A stretch of DNA of 16,573 nt from Paracoccaceae bacterium (GCA_007120685.1 SKNG01000300.1:1-16573), one strand, 5' to 3'; counted from the first letter of the stretch, positions 1-7,637 are shown. The notes: generated from the letters alone by a model not told the origin. Translations and numbers: made by a program.

Positions 1-794
1 TCCACCGGCACCTCGACATGATGGCCCGCGTGCATCAGCACCACCGGATCGCCCGAGCGTGTGCAGACCAGCATCTCGCACTCCCCCGCCGCCTGGGCCA
101 GCGCGTCGTCGATATCGTTGGCCTGATAGAGCGCCACCCATTCCTGCTGGTTGCCGATCACGAAATCCATCTCGTCGCGCACGAGCCGCCGGAAATCATC
201 CCGGTGGCGGGTCACGCAGAACGGATCGGAAAGCGCGATACCCACGCGCCCCCCTCCCGCACGGCAGGCGCGCGCGGCCTTCAGAAAGGCTTCTTTCCCC
301 TCGTCCTTGTCGAAGAGATACCCTTCCAGAAACACCAGTTCGCTGTCCGCCATCGCGCCCTCATCCACATCATCCGGCCCCAGATCGGCCGAGATGCCCA
401 GATAGGTGCTCATCGACCGCTCGCCATCCGGCGTGACCAGGATCATGCAGCGCGAGGTCGGCAGATCCCCCGGCACCGGCGCGTTGACAAAGGCGGTGCC
501 GCCCTGCGCAGTGTCACCAGCATAGAAATGCCCCAGATCATCATCGCGCACCCGCCCCACGAAGGCCGTGCGCAGCCCCAGCCGCCCGGCCCCGGCGATG
601 GTATTGGCCACCGACCCGCCCGCACCCTGCTGACGCTCACTCATATGCGCCATCAGCGCCTCGGCCCTCTCGCGCTCGACCAACTGCATGACACCCTTGT
701 CGATGCCCAGATCGCCCAGCACACGCTCCGGCACGCGGGAAATCACATCGACGATGGCATTGCCGATGCCGGAAAGCTGATAGGTCTTGGTCAT
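1..794 (-). CDS. PfkB/ribokinase-family kinase, adenosine kinase-like (C-terminus outside window)
   Basis: About 264 N-terminal residues are visible, beginning MTKTYQLSGIGNAIVDV; the frame stays open to the left edge, so the 3' end is missing. The glycine-rich PfkB signature is at residues 57-73 (GAGGSVANTIAGAGRLG), followed by the typical GRVRDDDLG segment. Proteins of this family transfer phosphate from ATP to a sugar or nucleoside hydroxyl. The overall look matches alphaproteobacterial proteins usually labelled adenosine kinase, but the catalytic GAGD motif would lie beyond the edge and the substrate cannot be fixed from sequence. The start codon overlaps the stop of the upstream endonuclease III gene in an ATGA arrangement, so the two are probably translationally coupled. 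A GAGGA stretch lies upstream of the ATG. Family assignment is firm; substrate is inference. Confidence 0.85.
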   Translation of the reverse strand, partial: MTKTYQLSGIGNAIVDVISRVPERVLGDLGIDKGVMQLVERERAEALMAHMSERQQGAGGSVANTIAGAGRLGLRTAFVGRVRDDDLGHFYAGDTAQGGTAFVNAPVPGDLPTSRCMILVTPDGERSMSTYLGISADLGPDDVDEGAMADSELVFLEGYLFDKDEGKEAFLKAARACRAGGGRVGIALSDPFCVTRHRDDFRRLVRDEMDFVIGNQQEWVALYQANDIDDALAQAAGECEMLVCTRSGDPVVLMHAGHHVEVPV

Positions 795-1435
795 GTCGTC
801 TTTTCCTCGAAGGGGCAAAGGTCACGGATCAGACAGGCGCCGCAGGCGGGCTTGCGCGCCTTGCAGGTATAGCGGCCGTGCAGGATCAGCCAGTGATGGG
901 CGTGAAGCTGGAATTCGGCCGGCACATGATCCTCGATGGCGCGCTCTACCGCATTGACGTCGCGGCCCGGGCAGATGCCGGTACGGTTGCCGACGCGGAA
1001 GATATGCGTGTCCACCGCCTGCGCGGGCATCCGCCACCACATGTTCAGGACCACATTGGCGGTCTTGCGCCCCACGCCCGGCAGCGCCTGCAACGCGGCG
1101 CGCGAGGACGGCACCTGCCCGCCATGCTGCTCCACCAGAATACGGCTCAGCTTGATGACGTTCTTCGCCTTGTTGCGGTAAAGGCCGATCGTGCGGATAT
1201 GCTGGATCAGCCCTTCCTCGCCCAGCGCCAGCATCTTTTCCGGCGTGTCGGCGATGGCGAACAGGCCGCGCGTGGCCTTGTTCACCCCCACATCGGTCGC
1301 CTGCGCCGACAGCGCCACGGCCACGAGCAGGGTGAAGGCGTTGATATGCTCCAGCTCGCCCTTCGGTTCCGGGTCGGCGGCCTGAAAGCGGGCGAAGATC
1401 TCGGCGAGCACGGGATAGGGAAGCTGGCGGGCCAT
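791..1435 (-). CDS. nth: Endonuclease III (DNA glycosylase/AP lyase)
   Basis: 214 residues, the usual length for Nth. The enzyme removes oxidised pyrimidines from DNA and nicks the resulting abasic site, starting base-excision repair. The helix-hairpin-helix motif LPGVGRKTANVVL (residues 118-130) carries the catalytic lysine K124, and the catalytic aspartate is D142 in VDTHIFRVGNRTG. The C-terminal [4Fe-4S] cluster ligands are complete with the expected spacing C-x6-C-x2-C-x5-C (C191, C198, C201, C207). The gene sits 38 bases after the MFS transporter stop and overlaps the kinase start by four bases, suggesting a three-gene transcript. The ATG at 1435 has no strong SD, but the alignment MARQLPYPVLAEIFARF is typical for the start of the protein. 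Function is secure. Confidence 0.97.
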   Translation of the reverse strand: MARQLPYPVLAEIFARFQAADPEPKGELEHINAFTLLVAVALSAQATDVGVNKATRGLFAIADTPEKMLALGEEGLIQHIRTIGLYRNKAKNVIKLSRILVEQHGGQVPSSRAALQALPGVGRKTANVVLNMWWRMPAQAVDTHIFRVGNRTGICPGRDVNAVERAIEDHVPAEFQLHAHHWLILHGRYTCKARKPACGACLIRDLCPFEEKTT

Positions 1436-1473
1436 GCCCCGTCATGCAACGCCGCCCGGGCAGGTGCAAGCCG

Positions 1474-2691
1474 TCAGTCGCGCCCGCGCCGCAGCAGCCG
1501 GCCGATCAGGAAGGAGGTGCGCGGAACATAGGTGTAGCGCGTGCGATCGGTGGGCGCGGGGCGGGCGCGGTTGCGGATCAGGGTGAAAAGCACCAGCGCC
1601 ACATGCGCGGCCCCGATGAAGACGAACATCGCCGCCGGTCCGTAAGCCGCGATCAGCAGCGAGGCGATGACCGGGCTGGCAATGGCGCCGACCGCATAGA
1701 AGAACATCAGTGCCGCCGACAGTTCCACCCGTTCGTCCTGCCGGGCAAAGTCATGGGCATGGGCGGCAGAGACGGAATAGATGGGAAAGGTGGTGAAGCC
1801 GAAGAAGGCGGCGGCCAGGAAGATGCCCACCACCCCGGCTTCGGCTGCAAACACCGTCAGCGCGCAGGCAAGCGTCGAGGCCAGCGACAGCCACATCAGC
1901 ACCGAGCGGCGGGCGAACTTGTCCGCCAGCCAGCCCACGGGGATCTGCGCCACGGCCCCGCCCAGCACATAGGCCGCCAGAAACAGCGCGATCCGGTCGG
2001 CTGCCAGCCCCACCGCCAGGCCGTAAAGCGGCCCCACCATGCGGAAGGCGGCACCCGTGATGCCGGAGACCACGACGCCGGCCACCGCCAGAGGCGAGTT
2101 GCGCCAGGCATTGAGCGGGCGCAGGCGGGGGGCCTCGCCGGTCTCGGGCGCCTCGGCGCGGGTCAGGACCAGAGGGAACAGGGCGGCGCAACAAAGAAGC
2201 GCCAGCAAATTGTAGGATAGATAGGCCGCAGGCTCCAGCACCGCGATCAGAAGCTGCGCACCCAGCGAGCCCACGATATCGACCACCCGGTAGACGCCCA
2301 TCGCGCGACCGCGGGTCGCGTTGGTGACCTTGGCCTGCAGCCAGGCCTCGACGATGGTGTAGCAGCCGGCCACGGCCACGCCGATGGCCATGCGCATCGG
2401 CACCCAGGCCCAGGGATGCGGCACCATCATATGCGCCAGGATGCCGATGGTGCCGGCGGCGGTCAGCGCGGCAAAGGCGCGGGAATGGCCGACCGCGCCC
2501 ATCAGCCGGGGCGCCCACCAGCAGCCGATGAAGAAGCCCAGGAAATGCGCCGAACCGAGGAAGCCGATCTCGGCCGCGCTGAAGCCCAGCACATCGCCCG
2601 ACAGCGCATCAAGCGGTGCCACGCCGCCAAGGCCAAGCTGCAACAGCACGACCGAGACGAACAGCGCGGCGAATGAGACGAGGAGGCGCAT
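1474..2691 (-). CDS. MFS transporter, YcaD-like (UMF2-type)
   Basis: 405 residues with about twelve hydrophobic segments, the normal size of a major facilitator superfamily carrier of the inner membrane. The first helix starts right at MRLLVSFAALFVSVVLLQLG, which is why the ATG at 2691 is chosen. The open frame continues 58 residues further upstream, but that part is arginine-rich, non-membrane and overlaps a repeat element. A motif-A-like loop is at residues 253-265 (GWLADKFARRSVL), in the middle of the protein. The segments GSAHFLGFFIGCWWAPRLM and YTIVEAWLQAK resemble E. coli YcaD and its relatives, whose substrate is unknown. The gene lies 38 bases upstream of nth in the same direction. 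No clear SD is visible (GGTTGCCCC before ATG). Fold assignment is confident; the transported compound cannot be inferred. Confidence 0.88.
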   Translation of the reverse strand: MRLLVSFAALFVSVVLLQLGLGGVAPLDALSGDVLGFSAAEIGFLGSAHFLGFFIGCWWAPRLMGAVGHSRAFAALTAAGTIGILAHMMVPHPWAWVPMRMAIGVAVAGCYTIVEAWLQAKVTNATRGRAMGVYRVVDIVGSLGAQLLIAVLEPAAYLSYNLLALLCCAALFPLVLTRAEAPETGEAPRLRPLNAWRNSPLAVAGVVVSGITGAAFRMVGPLYGLAVGLAADRIALFLAAYVLGGAVAQIPVGWLADKFARRSVLMWLSLASTLACALTVFAAEAGVVGIFLAAAFFGFTTFPIYSVSAAHAHDFARQDERVELSAALMFFYAVGAIASPVIASLLIAAYGPAAMFVFIGAAHVALVLFTLIRNRARPAPTDRTRYTYVPRTSFLIGRLLRRGRD

Positions 2692-2781
2692 GGGGCAACC
2701 GCTGGCGAACCGCGCCAGAGTGGCCCACTGGCGCGGCGCCGTCCAGCGGGATCCGCCACCCTCGCGGCGCCTTGAGCCGGC

Positions 2782-2843
2782 GGGGGAACGCGCGTTCGAA
2801 CGCGCGTGCGCACGGCCCTTCGAAGAGCCGATCGCCCTCCCCC
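2782..2843. repeat. Double-palindrome repeat element, copy A
   Basis: Two adjacent palindromes centred on TTCGAA. The first (2788-2807) is a perfect 20-base palindrome of the form ACGCGCG-TTCGAA-CGCGCGT cut to its 20-base core. The second (2813-2830) is an 18-base palindrome with one mismatch, CGGCCC-TTCGAA-GAGCCG. They are separated by five bases. The pair is bracketed by GGGGGA (2782-2787) and TCCCCC (2838-2843), which could pair as an outer stem. The same architecture appears at 11216-11275. It lies in a divergent promoter region, so it is not simply a terminator. Confidence 0.75.
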
Positions 2844-2905
2844 AGTGACGTGCGCGATGCGCCATCGGGACGCTGACACCTGTGCCGCGGCATGACCGGA
2901 ACTCA

Positions 2906-2953
2906 ACGCTTGACCGGGCGCGTCTGACGGCCCTTCGAAGGGCCGTTTGCCGG
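2906..2953. repeat. Palindromic repeat element, copy C (partial doublet)
   Basis: A perfect 20-base palindrome at 2927-2946 (ACGGCCCTTCGAAGGGCCGT) closely matches the second palindrome of copy A. Immediately before it, GCGCGT plus three bases matches the right arm of the first palindrome of copy A, so this looks like a doublet that has lost its left arm. The 12-mer ACGCTTGACCGG (2906-2917) precedes it; the same 12-mer occurs next to copy B at 11285-11296. The palindrome is followed by TTTGCCGG, similar to the TTTTCCCGG after copy B. Confidence 0.7.
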
Positions 2954-3029
2954 ATTTACCCGCAGGTTCCGGGTCGCGCATGGCAACGGTGACGGCTAGG
3001 ATTGTCGCGCTAGGTTTACAGGAGCAGGC

Positions 3030-3911
3030 ATGGACGACGCGATCCAGACACAGGACGAGGGCAGCGGCAGCTATCACTACCGGCTGATCGCCCGCGCCAT
3101 GGCCGAGATCGACGCCGCTGGCGGCGAGCGCCTGGCGCTGGACGACCTGGCCGCAAGGCTGGGGCTGAGCCCGGCGCATTTCCAGCGCGTCTTCTCGCAA
3201 TGGGTGGGGGTCTCGCCGAAACGGTTCCAGCAGTATCTGGCGCTTAACCACGCCCGCCGGCTGCTGGCGGAACGGCGCAGCACCCTGGACACGGCGCTTG
3301 CCGCCGGCCTTTCCGGCCCCGGCCGCCTGCATGACCTTTTCCTGCGCTGGGAGGCGATGACCCCCGGCGCCTGGGCGCGGCGGGGCGCTGGGCTGGACAT
3401 CGCCTGGGGACAATTCGACAGCCCCTTCGGCCCGGTGGTGGCGATGGGCACGCAGACCGGGCTGTGCGGGCTGGCCTTTGCGGCCGAGGCGGGGGAGCGG
3501 GCGGCGTTCGACGATCTGGCCGCGCGCTGGCCGGCGGCGGCCTTTACCGAGGCGCCAGAGCGGTTGCGCGGCTGGGTCGAGGCGGCTTTCGGGGGCGGTG
3601 AGGGCGTGCCGGTGCAGGTGATCGGCGCGCCCTTCCAGATCAAGGTGTGGGAAGCGTTGCTGGTCATCCCGCCCGGCCATGTCGCCACCTATGCCCAGAT
3701 CGCCGAGGCCATCGGCAAGCCCCGCGCGGTGCGCGCGGTGGGAACGGCGGTGGGGGCAAACCCGCTGGCGCCGCTGATCCCCTGCCACCGGGTGATCGCC
3801 AGCACCGGCGCGCTGGCCGGCTACCGCTGGGGCCTGCCGGTGAAGCGCGCGCTGCTGGCGCGCGAGGCCGCCCGGCTGGACGCCGCAGAGCCCGCCCCCG
3901 CGGCGCCCTGA
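3030..3911 (+). CDS. Ada-like methylated-DNA-protein-cysteine methyltransferase with AraC-type HTH
   Basis: 293 residues in two parts. Residues about 17-118 form an AraC-type helix-turn-helix domain (LDDLAARLGLSPAHFQRVFSQW and the following RLL repeat). Residues about 122-285 form an Ogt/Ada-C methyltransferase domain with the active-site PCHRV motif (C252), preceded by GTAVGANPLAPLI. The C-terminal part transfers a methyl group from O6-alkylguanine to its own cysteine, a suicide repair reaction. The N-terminal zinc-binding domain of E. coli Ada, which senses methyl phosphotriesters, is absent, so classical Ada-style self-activation is unlikely. The start is fixed by a good SD (AGGAG at 3020-3024, five bases before the ATG). 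The gene is divergent from the MFS operon; the OmpA lipoprotein 158 bases downstream appears to have its own promoter. Domain assignment is firm; whether it regulates genes is unknown. Confidence 0.93.
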   Translation: MDDAIQTQDEGSGSYHYRLIARAMAEIDAAGGERLALDDLAARLGLSPAHFQRVFSQWVGVSPKRFQQYLALNHARRLLAERRSTLDTALAAGLSGPGRLHDLFLRWEAMTPGAWARRGAGLDIAWGQFDSPFGPVVAMGTQTGLCGLAFAAEAGERAAFDDLAARWPAAAFTEAPERLRGWVEAAFGGGEGVPVQVIGAPFQIKVWEALLVIPPGHVATYAQIAEAIGKPRAVRAVGTAVGANPLAPLIPCHRVIASTGALAGYRWGLPVKRALLAREAARLDAAEPAPAAP

Positions 3912-4002
3912 CCGCGATGCCCCAACCGGTCCCTGCCTCTGCCCTGCCGTCTTTGCCTCGGCAACCCGTCGCCGGAATCGGGTGCATCCGCGGGGCAGCC
4001 CT

Positions 4003-4031
4003 TTGCGTTTCCGGCGGCTGCCCCATAAACT
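4003..4031 (+). promoter_or_regulatory. Putative sigma-70-type promoter for the OmpA lipoprotein
   Basis: TTGCGT (4003-4008), a 17-base spacer, then TAAACT (4026-4031). Each hexamer matches the consensus at four of six bases. It would start transcription about 30 bases before the ATG at 4070, leaving room for the visible SD AAAGGA (4056-4061). Prediction by eye only. Confidence 0.35.
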
Positions 4032-4069
4032 GAGGTCAGAAACGTTCCTGAACGCAAAGGACTTCGACC

Positions 4070-4708
4070 ATGACCATCAAGCCAATCCTTGCTGCCGGCG
4101 CCCTGCTGGCGTTGCTGGCGGGCTGCACCGACCCGCAGACGGGCGAGTTGGACCGCACCCGCACCGGACTTGGCACCGGCGCGCTGGCCGGCGGCCTGCT
4201 GGGCGCGGCGGTATCGGGCGACCGGACGACCGGTGCCATCGTCGGGGCCGGCGTGGGGGCGCTGGCCGGCGGCGCCATCGGCCGCTCGCTGGACCAGCAG
4301 GCGCGCGAGCTGCGCGGCACGCTGGGCGATGACGTGATCGTGCGCCGCGAGGGCAACGAGATCATCCTGGTGATGCCGCAGGATATCCTGTTTGCCTTCG
4401 ACAGCGCCGACCTGCGCCCGGACCTGACGCGCGATCTGCAGGCGGTCGGCGCCTCGCTTCAGCGCTACCCCGATACAATCGTCATCGTCACCGGCCATAC
4501 CGACAATGTCGGCGCGGCAAGCTACAACCAGCGCCTGTCCGAACGGCGCGCGCAATCCGTGGCCTCGGTTCTGGTCAATTCGGGCGTCTCGCCGCGCCGG
4601 ATCCAGACCCGCGGCGCCGGGCAGACGCAGCCCATCGCGTCAAACCAGACCGATGCCGGCCGCGCCCAGAACCGGCGCGTGGAAATCGTGATCCGCGCAC
4701 AGCAATAA
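4070..4708 (+). CDS. OmpA-family outer-membrane lipoprotein with glycine-zipper region
   Basis: 212 residues. A lipoprotein signal peptide ends in the lipobox LAGC with C19 as the lipidated residue. Residues 33-72 are a glycine/alanine-rich zipper (TGALAGGLLGAAVSG, GAIVGAGVGALAGGAIG), a hydrophobic segment found in several outer-membrane lipoproteins. Residues about 103-210 are an OmpA C-terminal domain containing TGHTDNVGAASYNQRLSERR. D145 and R160 align with the two E. coli OmpA residues that bind diaminopimelate, and NRRVEI (201-206) is the usual end motif. The protein should anchor the outer membrane to peptidoglycan non-covalently. SD AAAGGA at 4056-4061 supports this ATG. A terminator follows at 4748, so it is probably transcribed alone. 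It resembles YiaD-type proteins rather than Pal, and lacks a Tol-Pal neighbourhood. Confidence 0.93.
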   Translation: MTIKPILAAGALLALLAGCTDPQTGELDRTRTGLGTGALAGGLLGAAVSGDRTTGAIVGAGVGALAGGAIGRSLDQQARELRGTLGDDVIVRREGNEIILVMPQDILFAFDSADLRPDLTRDLQAVGASLQRYPDTIVIVTGHTDNVGAASYNQRLSERRAQSVASVLVNSGVSPRRIQTRGAGQTQPIASNQTDAGRAQNRRVEIVIRAQQ

Positions 4709-4747
4709 CCAGCGACCGGGCGCCGCAGGGCGCCTGACAAGGCAACG

Positions 4748-4772
4748 GGGGCAGGCGGACGCCTGCCCCTTT
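4748..4772 (+). terminator. Rho-independent terminator after the OmpA lipoprotein
   Basis: A perfect nine-base-pair stem GGGGCAGGC/GCCTGCCCC (4748-4756 with 4761-4769) with the four-base loop GGAC, followed by TTTCGCTTT. It lies 39 bases after the lipoprotein stop and just before the regulator promoter at 4805. Confidence 0.75.
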
Positions 4773-4804
4773 CGCTTTCCGGCGCGTCCCGCAACAGACG
4801 GGCG

Positions 4805-4833
4805 TTGAGAAGACGCGCGCGCGGTCGTATCTT
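4805..4833 (+). promoter_or_regulatory. Putative sigma-70-type promoter for the GntR-family regulator
   Basis: TTGAGA (4805-4810, five of six consensus bases), a 17-base spacer, then TATCTT (4828-4833, four of six). Transcription would begin near 4840, leaving a leader of about 16 bases that holds the SD GGAGG (4844-4848). This supports the GTG start at 4856 and argues against a start inside the promoter at 4805. Confidence 0.5.
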
Positions 4834-4855
4834 CCTGCCAGACGGAGGATGGCGC

Positions 4856-5623
4856 GTGTTTCAACCGGTTCGGACAGAGCGGCTTTCGCACGGTGTTGCG
4901 CGGCAGATCGAACTGCTGATCCTGCGCGGCCTGCTGCGCCCGGGCGACCGGCTGCCGCCAGAGCGCGACCTGGCCGAACGCATGGGCGTCAGCCGGCCTT
5001 CCCTGCGCGAGGCGATTGCCGACCTGCAGGCGCGCGGGCTTCTGGTCACTCGCGCGGGGGCCGGTGTTTATGTCGCCGACATGCTGGGAGCGGCGTTTTC
5101 AAAGGCGCTGGTCGACCTCTTCGCCAGCCACCAAGAGGCGCTTTTCGACTACATCGGCTTTCGCCGCGATCTGGAGGGCATGGCGGCCGAACGCGCGGCG
5201 CGCTTCGGCTCGGATACCGATCTGAAGGTGATTGCCACGATCCTGCAGAAGATGGAGGCCGCGCATCGCAAGCGCGACCCGTCGGACGAGGCCGCGCTCG
5301 ACGCCGAATTTCACCTGGCGATCATCGAGGCCAGTCACAACATCGTCATGCTGCACATGATGCGCGCCATGTTCGACCTGCTGCGCGCCGGGGTCTTCTA
5401 CAACCGCCAGCAAATGTTTCGCCATCGCACCACCCGCGATGCGCTGCTGGACCAGCACCGCGCCATCAACGCCGCCATCCAGGCCCGCGACGCCACCGGC
5501 GCCCGCGCGGCGGCCGAGGCGCATATGACCTATGTCGAAAACCGCCTGGGCGATCTGCTGAAGGCCGAACGGCACGAACAAATCGCCCGCCTGCGCTATC
5601 AGCACGAACTGAGCAGGGAATAA
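4856..5623 (+). CDS. GntR-family transcriptional regulator, FadR/PdhR-like (FCD domain)
   Basis: 255 residues from a GTG start. The start is chosen because GGAGG lies seven bases upstream and because the protein then begins MFQPVRTERL, the usual start for PdhR/FadR-type regulators. Residues about 8-75 are a winged helix-turn-helix (LPPERDLAERMGVSRPSLREAI, then a wing ending GAGVYV). Residues about 95-240 are an FCD ligand-binding domain with the expected metal-site residues D149, H153, H201 and H223. Such regulators bind a small carboxylic acid (pyruvate, lactate, glycolate and similar) and usually repress catabolic genes. No target operon adjoins it, since the next gene (hspQ) points the other way. 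It resembles proteins annotated as pyruvate dehydrogenase repressor, but the effector cannot be read from the sequence. Confidence 0.9.
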   Translation: MFQPVRTERLSHGVARQIELLILRGLLRPGDRLPPERDLAERMGVSRPSLREAIADLQARGLLVTRAGAGVYVADMLGAAFSKALVDLFASHQEALFDYIGFRRDLEGMAAERAARFGSDTDLKVIATILQKMEAAHRKRDPSDEAALDAEFHLAIIEASHNIVMLHMMRAMFDLLRAGVFYNRQQMFRHRTTRDALLDQHRAINAAIQARDATGARAAAEAHMTYVENRLGDLLKAERHEQIARLRYQHELSRE

Positions 5624-5644
5624 GGCCGGGCGGGCCGGTCTTGA

Positions 5645-5971
5645 TCAGTTCAGTTGCACCTGCAAGGGGTAATAGCCGTTCTCGAAATCGCCGAACAGGT
5701 CCGGCAGATCAGGGTGATCGACCGGTTCACCGGATTCGTCGGCCACCAGGTTCTGTTCGGACACATAGGCCACGTAATAACTCTGCTCATTTTCGGCAAG
5801 CAAATGATAGAAAGGCTGATCCCTGGCCGGGCGCGCATCCTGCGGGATGGCGTCGTACCATTCTTCGGAATTGGCAAAGATCGCATCGACATCGAAAACC
5901 ACACCCCGGAACGGGTGCTTGCGGTGCCGGACCACCTGGCCAAGACGGTATTTAGCGTGAGTCTTTAACAT
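5645..5971 (-). CDS. hspQ: Heat-shock protein HspQ (hemimethylated-DNA-binding YccV family)
   Basis: 108 residues covering the whole family domain: the KYRLGQVVRHRKHPFRGVVFDVD start (residues 7-29, read here as a pattern), DQPFYHLLAE (51-60) and YVSEQNLV (69-76). In E. coli HspQ binds DnaA and acts as an adaptor and specificity enhancer for Lon protease; it has also been described as binding hemimethylated DNA. SD AGAGGG lies about four bases before the ATG at 5971. The gene converges on the GntR-family regulator with only 21 bases between the two stops. I could not find a clear RpoH-type promoter upstream, so heat induction is not shown by the sequence. Family assignment is firm. Confidence 0.93.
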   Translation of the reverse strand: MLKTHAKYRLGQVVRHRKHPFRGVVFDVDAIFANSEEWYDAIPQDARPARDQPFYHLLAENEQSYYVAYVSEQNLVADESGEPVDHPDLPDLFGDFENGYYPLQVQLN

Positions 5972-6237
5972 ATCGCCCTCTTCAACCTTTAGTTAACCCG
6001 GATCCGGCGTGTCGGTCCAGCAGCGAAACGGCGGTTGCGCAGAAACAGATTGTGAAATGTGGCAAAACAGTGGCAGGGCTACCGGGCAGCGCACAATCGC
6101 GCGATCAGGCCGACCGCGCGCGGGGAAAACGACCTCCCGGGCCGTCTGCGTGTTTCCCTTTTTGCCGGTTTGCGCTAAGAAACTCTGACGCGGCGCAAGA
6201 CCGCGGTGATCGGGCACAACGATCGGGGCAGTGTGAC

Positions 6238-6831
6238 ATGGCAATCAAGGCAAATGCGCTAGGCGTCTTTCTGGTCCTGCTGGTTCTGGCAGGATGCGGC
6301 CAACGAGATTTCAGCGCGCCGCGCCATCTGGACGATGCTTGCGCCCTGGCCGCTGAACGGCCACGTTACATGATGGCGATGCGCGCGGCCGAACGGCGAT
6401 GGGGCGTGCCCGTGCCGGTTCAGATGGCCATCATCCATGCCGAAAGCCGCTTCATCGGCGACGCCCGCACCCCGTTCCGCTGGTCGGCCGGCGTGATCCC
6501 CATGGGGCGGCAGTCCTCTGCCTTCGGCTACGGGCAGGCGCTGGATCGCACCTGGGAGGAATATCAGCAAGAAACCGGCAACCGCCGCGCCCGCCGTGAC
6601 CGGATCCGCGATGCCACCGATTTCATCGGCTGGTATTCGCAGAAATCGCGCGAACGCAATGGCATCGCCCTGACCGATGCCCGCAACCTGTACCTTGCCT
6701 ATCATGAAGGTCATGCGGGCTTCGCGCGCCAGAGCTACAATGCCAAACCCTGGTTGCTGGGCGTGGCCGACCGGGTGGCCAACCGCGCGGATATGTACGA
6801 GCAGCAGTTGCGCAACTGCAGACGGCGCTGA
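6238..6831 (+). CDS. Lytic transglycosylase (SLT domain) lipoprotein
   Basis: 197 residues. The ATG at 6238 gives a clean lipoprotein signal peptide (MAIKANALGVFLVLLVLAGC, lipidated C20); the open frame runs further upstream but without a signal-like sequence. The SLT-like catalytic region contains AIIHAESRF with the likely catalytic glutamate E69, then SAFGYGQALDRTWEEY (95-110) and AYHEGHAGF (154-162), which match the order of motifs in soluble lytic transglycosylases. It should cleave the glycan strand of peptidoglycan to anhydro-muropeptides while anchored to a membrane facing the periplasm. It is short for the family and has no LysM or other accessory domain. SD is weak (GGGG about 11 bases upstream). 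It is divergent from hspQ and convergent with lolA. Confidence 0.87.
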   Translation: MAIKANALGVFLVLLVLAGCGQRDFSAPRHLDDACALAAERPRYMMAMRAAERRWGVPVPVQMAIIHAESRFIGDARTPFRWSAGVIPMGRQSSAFGYGQALDRTWEEYQQETGNRRARRDRIRDATDFIGWYSQKSRERNGIALTDARNLYLAYHEGHAGFARQSYNAKPWLLGVADRVANRADMYEQQLRNCRRR

Positions 6832-6888
6832 CGCCGCTGCGGGTTCCATGGCCTCTTGCCCGGACGATACGGTGTTTCCGGGGCGAGA

Positions 6889-7533
6889 CTACTGCCCGGC
6901 GATCCCGCCGCGGCGCTGGACCTCCAGATCGACGCTGAACAGGCCGGCGGCCAGGTTCACGTCATGCTGCAACCCACCCAGGATCACCGTGGTTTCCCGC
7001 CCCATGTCGTCGGTGATGATCCATTGCCGCAACTCTACCGGATCGGCGCTGAAAACCAGCCGGATATTGCCGTATTCCGGATGCTCCGGGTCCTGCGCCA
7101 CAACTACCGTCGTCGGCCCTTCGGTGAAGTGGTCCACCACCATCCGGTCTCGGGTCATGTCCACCCGGTCGGCGAGGATCAGGTTCAGCGGCGTTCGGCG
7201 AAGCGGATAGACCGACGGTCCCATATTGGACCGCGCGTCGAACACGTTCACCGACCCGCCCGCGGCCAGCACCAGATTGGGGTCCGGTGGGTCGTATTCG
7301 AACCGAACCCGCCCCGGCCGGTGTATCATCAGCCGACCGGTGGTCAGCGTGCCGTCCGGGTTGATCTGGGTGAAATCACCCTGCGCCGTCCGAAAGCTGT
7401 TGAAGTAACGCGAAATCTCGGTCAGCGAAAGCCGCTGCGCCGCCGCGGGGGCAGGCAGGGCAAGCGTACTGACGGCAACCAGCGCGACGGAGGCGGACCT
7501 GAGAAGGAAACGACGTCTGCTCATGGTCTGCAT
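6889..7533 (-). CDS. lolA: Outer-membrane lipoprotein carrier protein LolA
   Basis: 214 residues. LolA carries lipoproteins through the periplasm from the LolCDE complex to the outer membrane. After the signal peptide (cleavage near AAAQ, residues 30-33) the family pattern follows: LTEISRYFNSFRTAQGDFTQ, then TGRLMIHRPGRVRFEYDPP and a C-terminal half ending VDLEVQRRGG. The signal peptide contains SRRRFLL, which resembles a twin-arginine motif; LolA is normally exported by Sec. A second in-frame ATG at 7524 would start exactly at MSRRRF and is equally plausible; neither ATG has a clear SD. The gene is divergent from the zinc GTPase. ftsK, which I recall as a common upstream neighbour in this order, is absent here. 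Confidence 0.93.
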   Translation of the reverse strand: MQTMSRRRFLLRSASVALVAVSTLALPAPAAAQRLSLTEISRYFNSFRTAQGDFTQINPDGTLTTGRLMIHRPGRVRFEYDPPDPNLVLAAGGSVNVFDARSNMGPSVYPLRRTPLNLILADRVDMTRDRMVVDHFTEGPTTVVVAQDPEHPEYGNIRLVFSADPVELRQWIITDDMGRETTVILGGLQHDVNLAAGLFSVDLEVQRRGGIAGQ

Positions 7534-7637
7534 CTAACGCTTTGCGGACGCTTTCGCATCGGCCAATAAGCGGCAGACAGCACAAAACCGCGCGATTAGG
7601 CGGAAAGCGGCGCAGTCATGCGCACGGGCCCTCTTGC

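Larger units (their letters stand above)
2692..3029. other. Divergent intergenic region with two repeat elements
   Basis: This 338-base gap separates the divergent MFS and Ada-like genes, so it should hold both promoters. It contains two TTCGAA-centred palindromic elements (2782-2843 and 2906-2953) and no convincing gene. The remaining sequence near 2955-3029 should include the promoter of the Ada-like gene. I see only weak -10-like matches there (for example TAGGAT at 2997-3002) with no matching -35, and no obvious Ada box. Confidence 0.6.

Noticed and set aside
18..872. 284-residue plus-strand open frame at the left edge
   Set aside because: Antisense to the PfkB-family kinase, whose signature motif and ATGA coupling to nth are clear.
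2502..3788. 428-residue minus-strand open frame across the Ada-like gene and the MFS 5' end
   Set aside because: It overlaps two well-supported genes in other frames and its composition is that of a high-GC shadow.
4805..4855. Longer regulator starting at 4805
   Set aside because: That codon lies inside a good -35 hexamer; the GTG at 4856 has a strong SD and the expected N-terminus.
5972..6237. Heat-shock (RpoH) promoter or small RNA between hspQ and the transglycosylase
   Set aside because: I looked for a CTTG-type -35 with a matching -10 upstream of hspQ and found none; no terminator-ended transcript is evident either.
6832..6888. Terminator between the transglycosylase and lolA
   Set aside because: Only a six-base CCCGGA/TCCGGG pairing with a long loop and no T run, so too weak to call.
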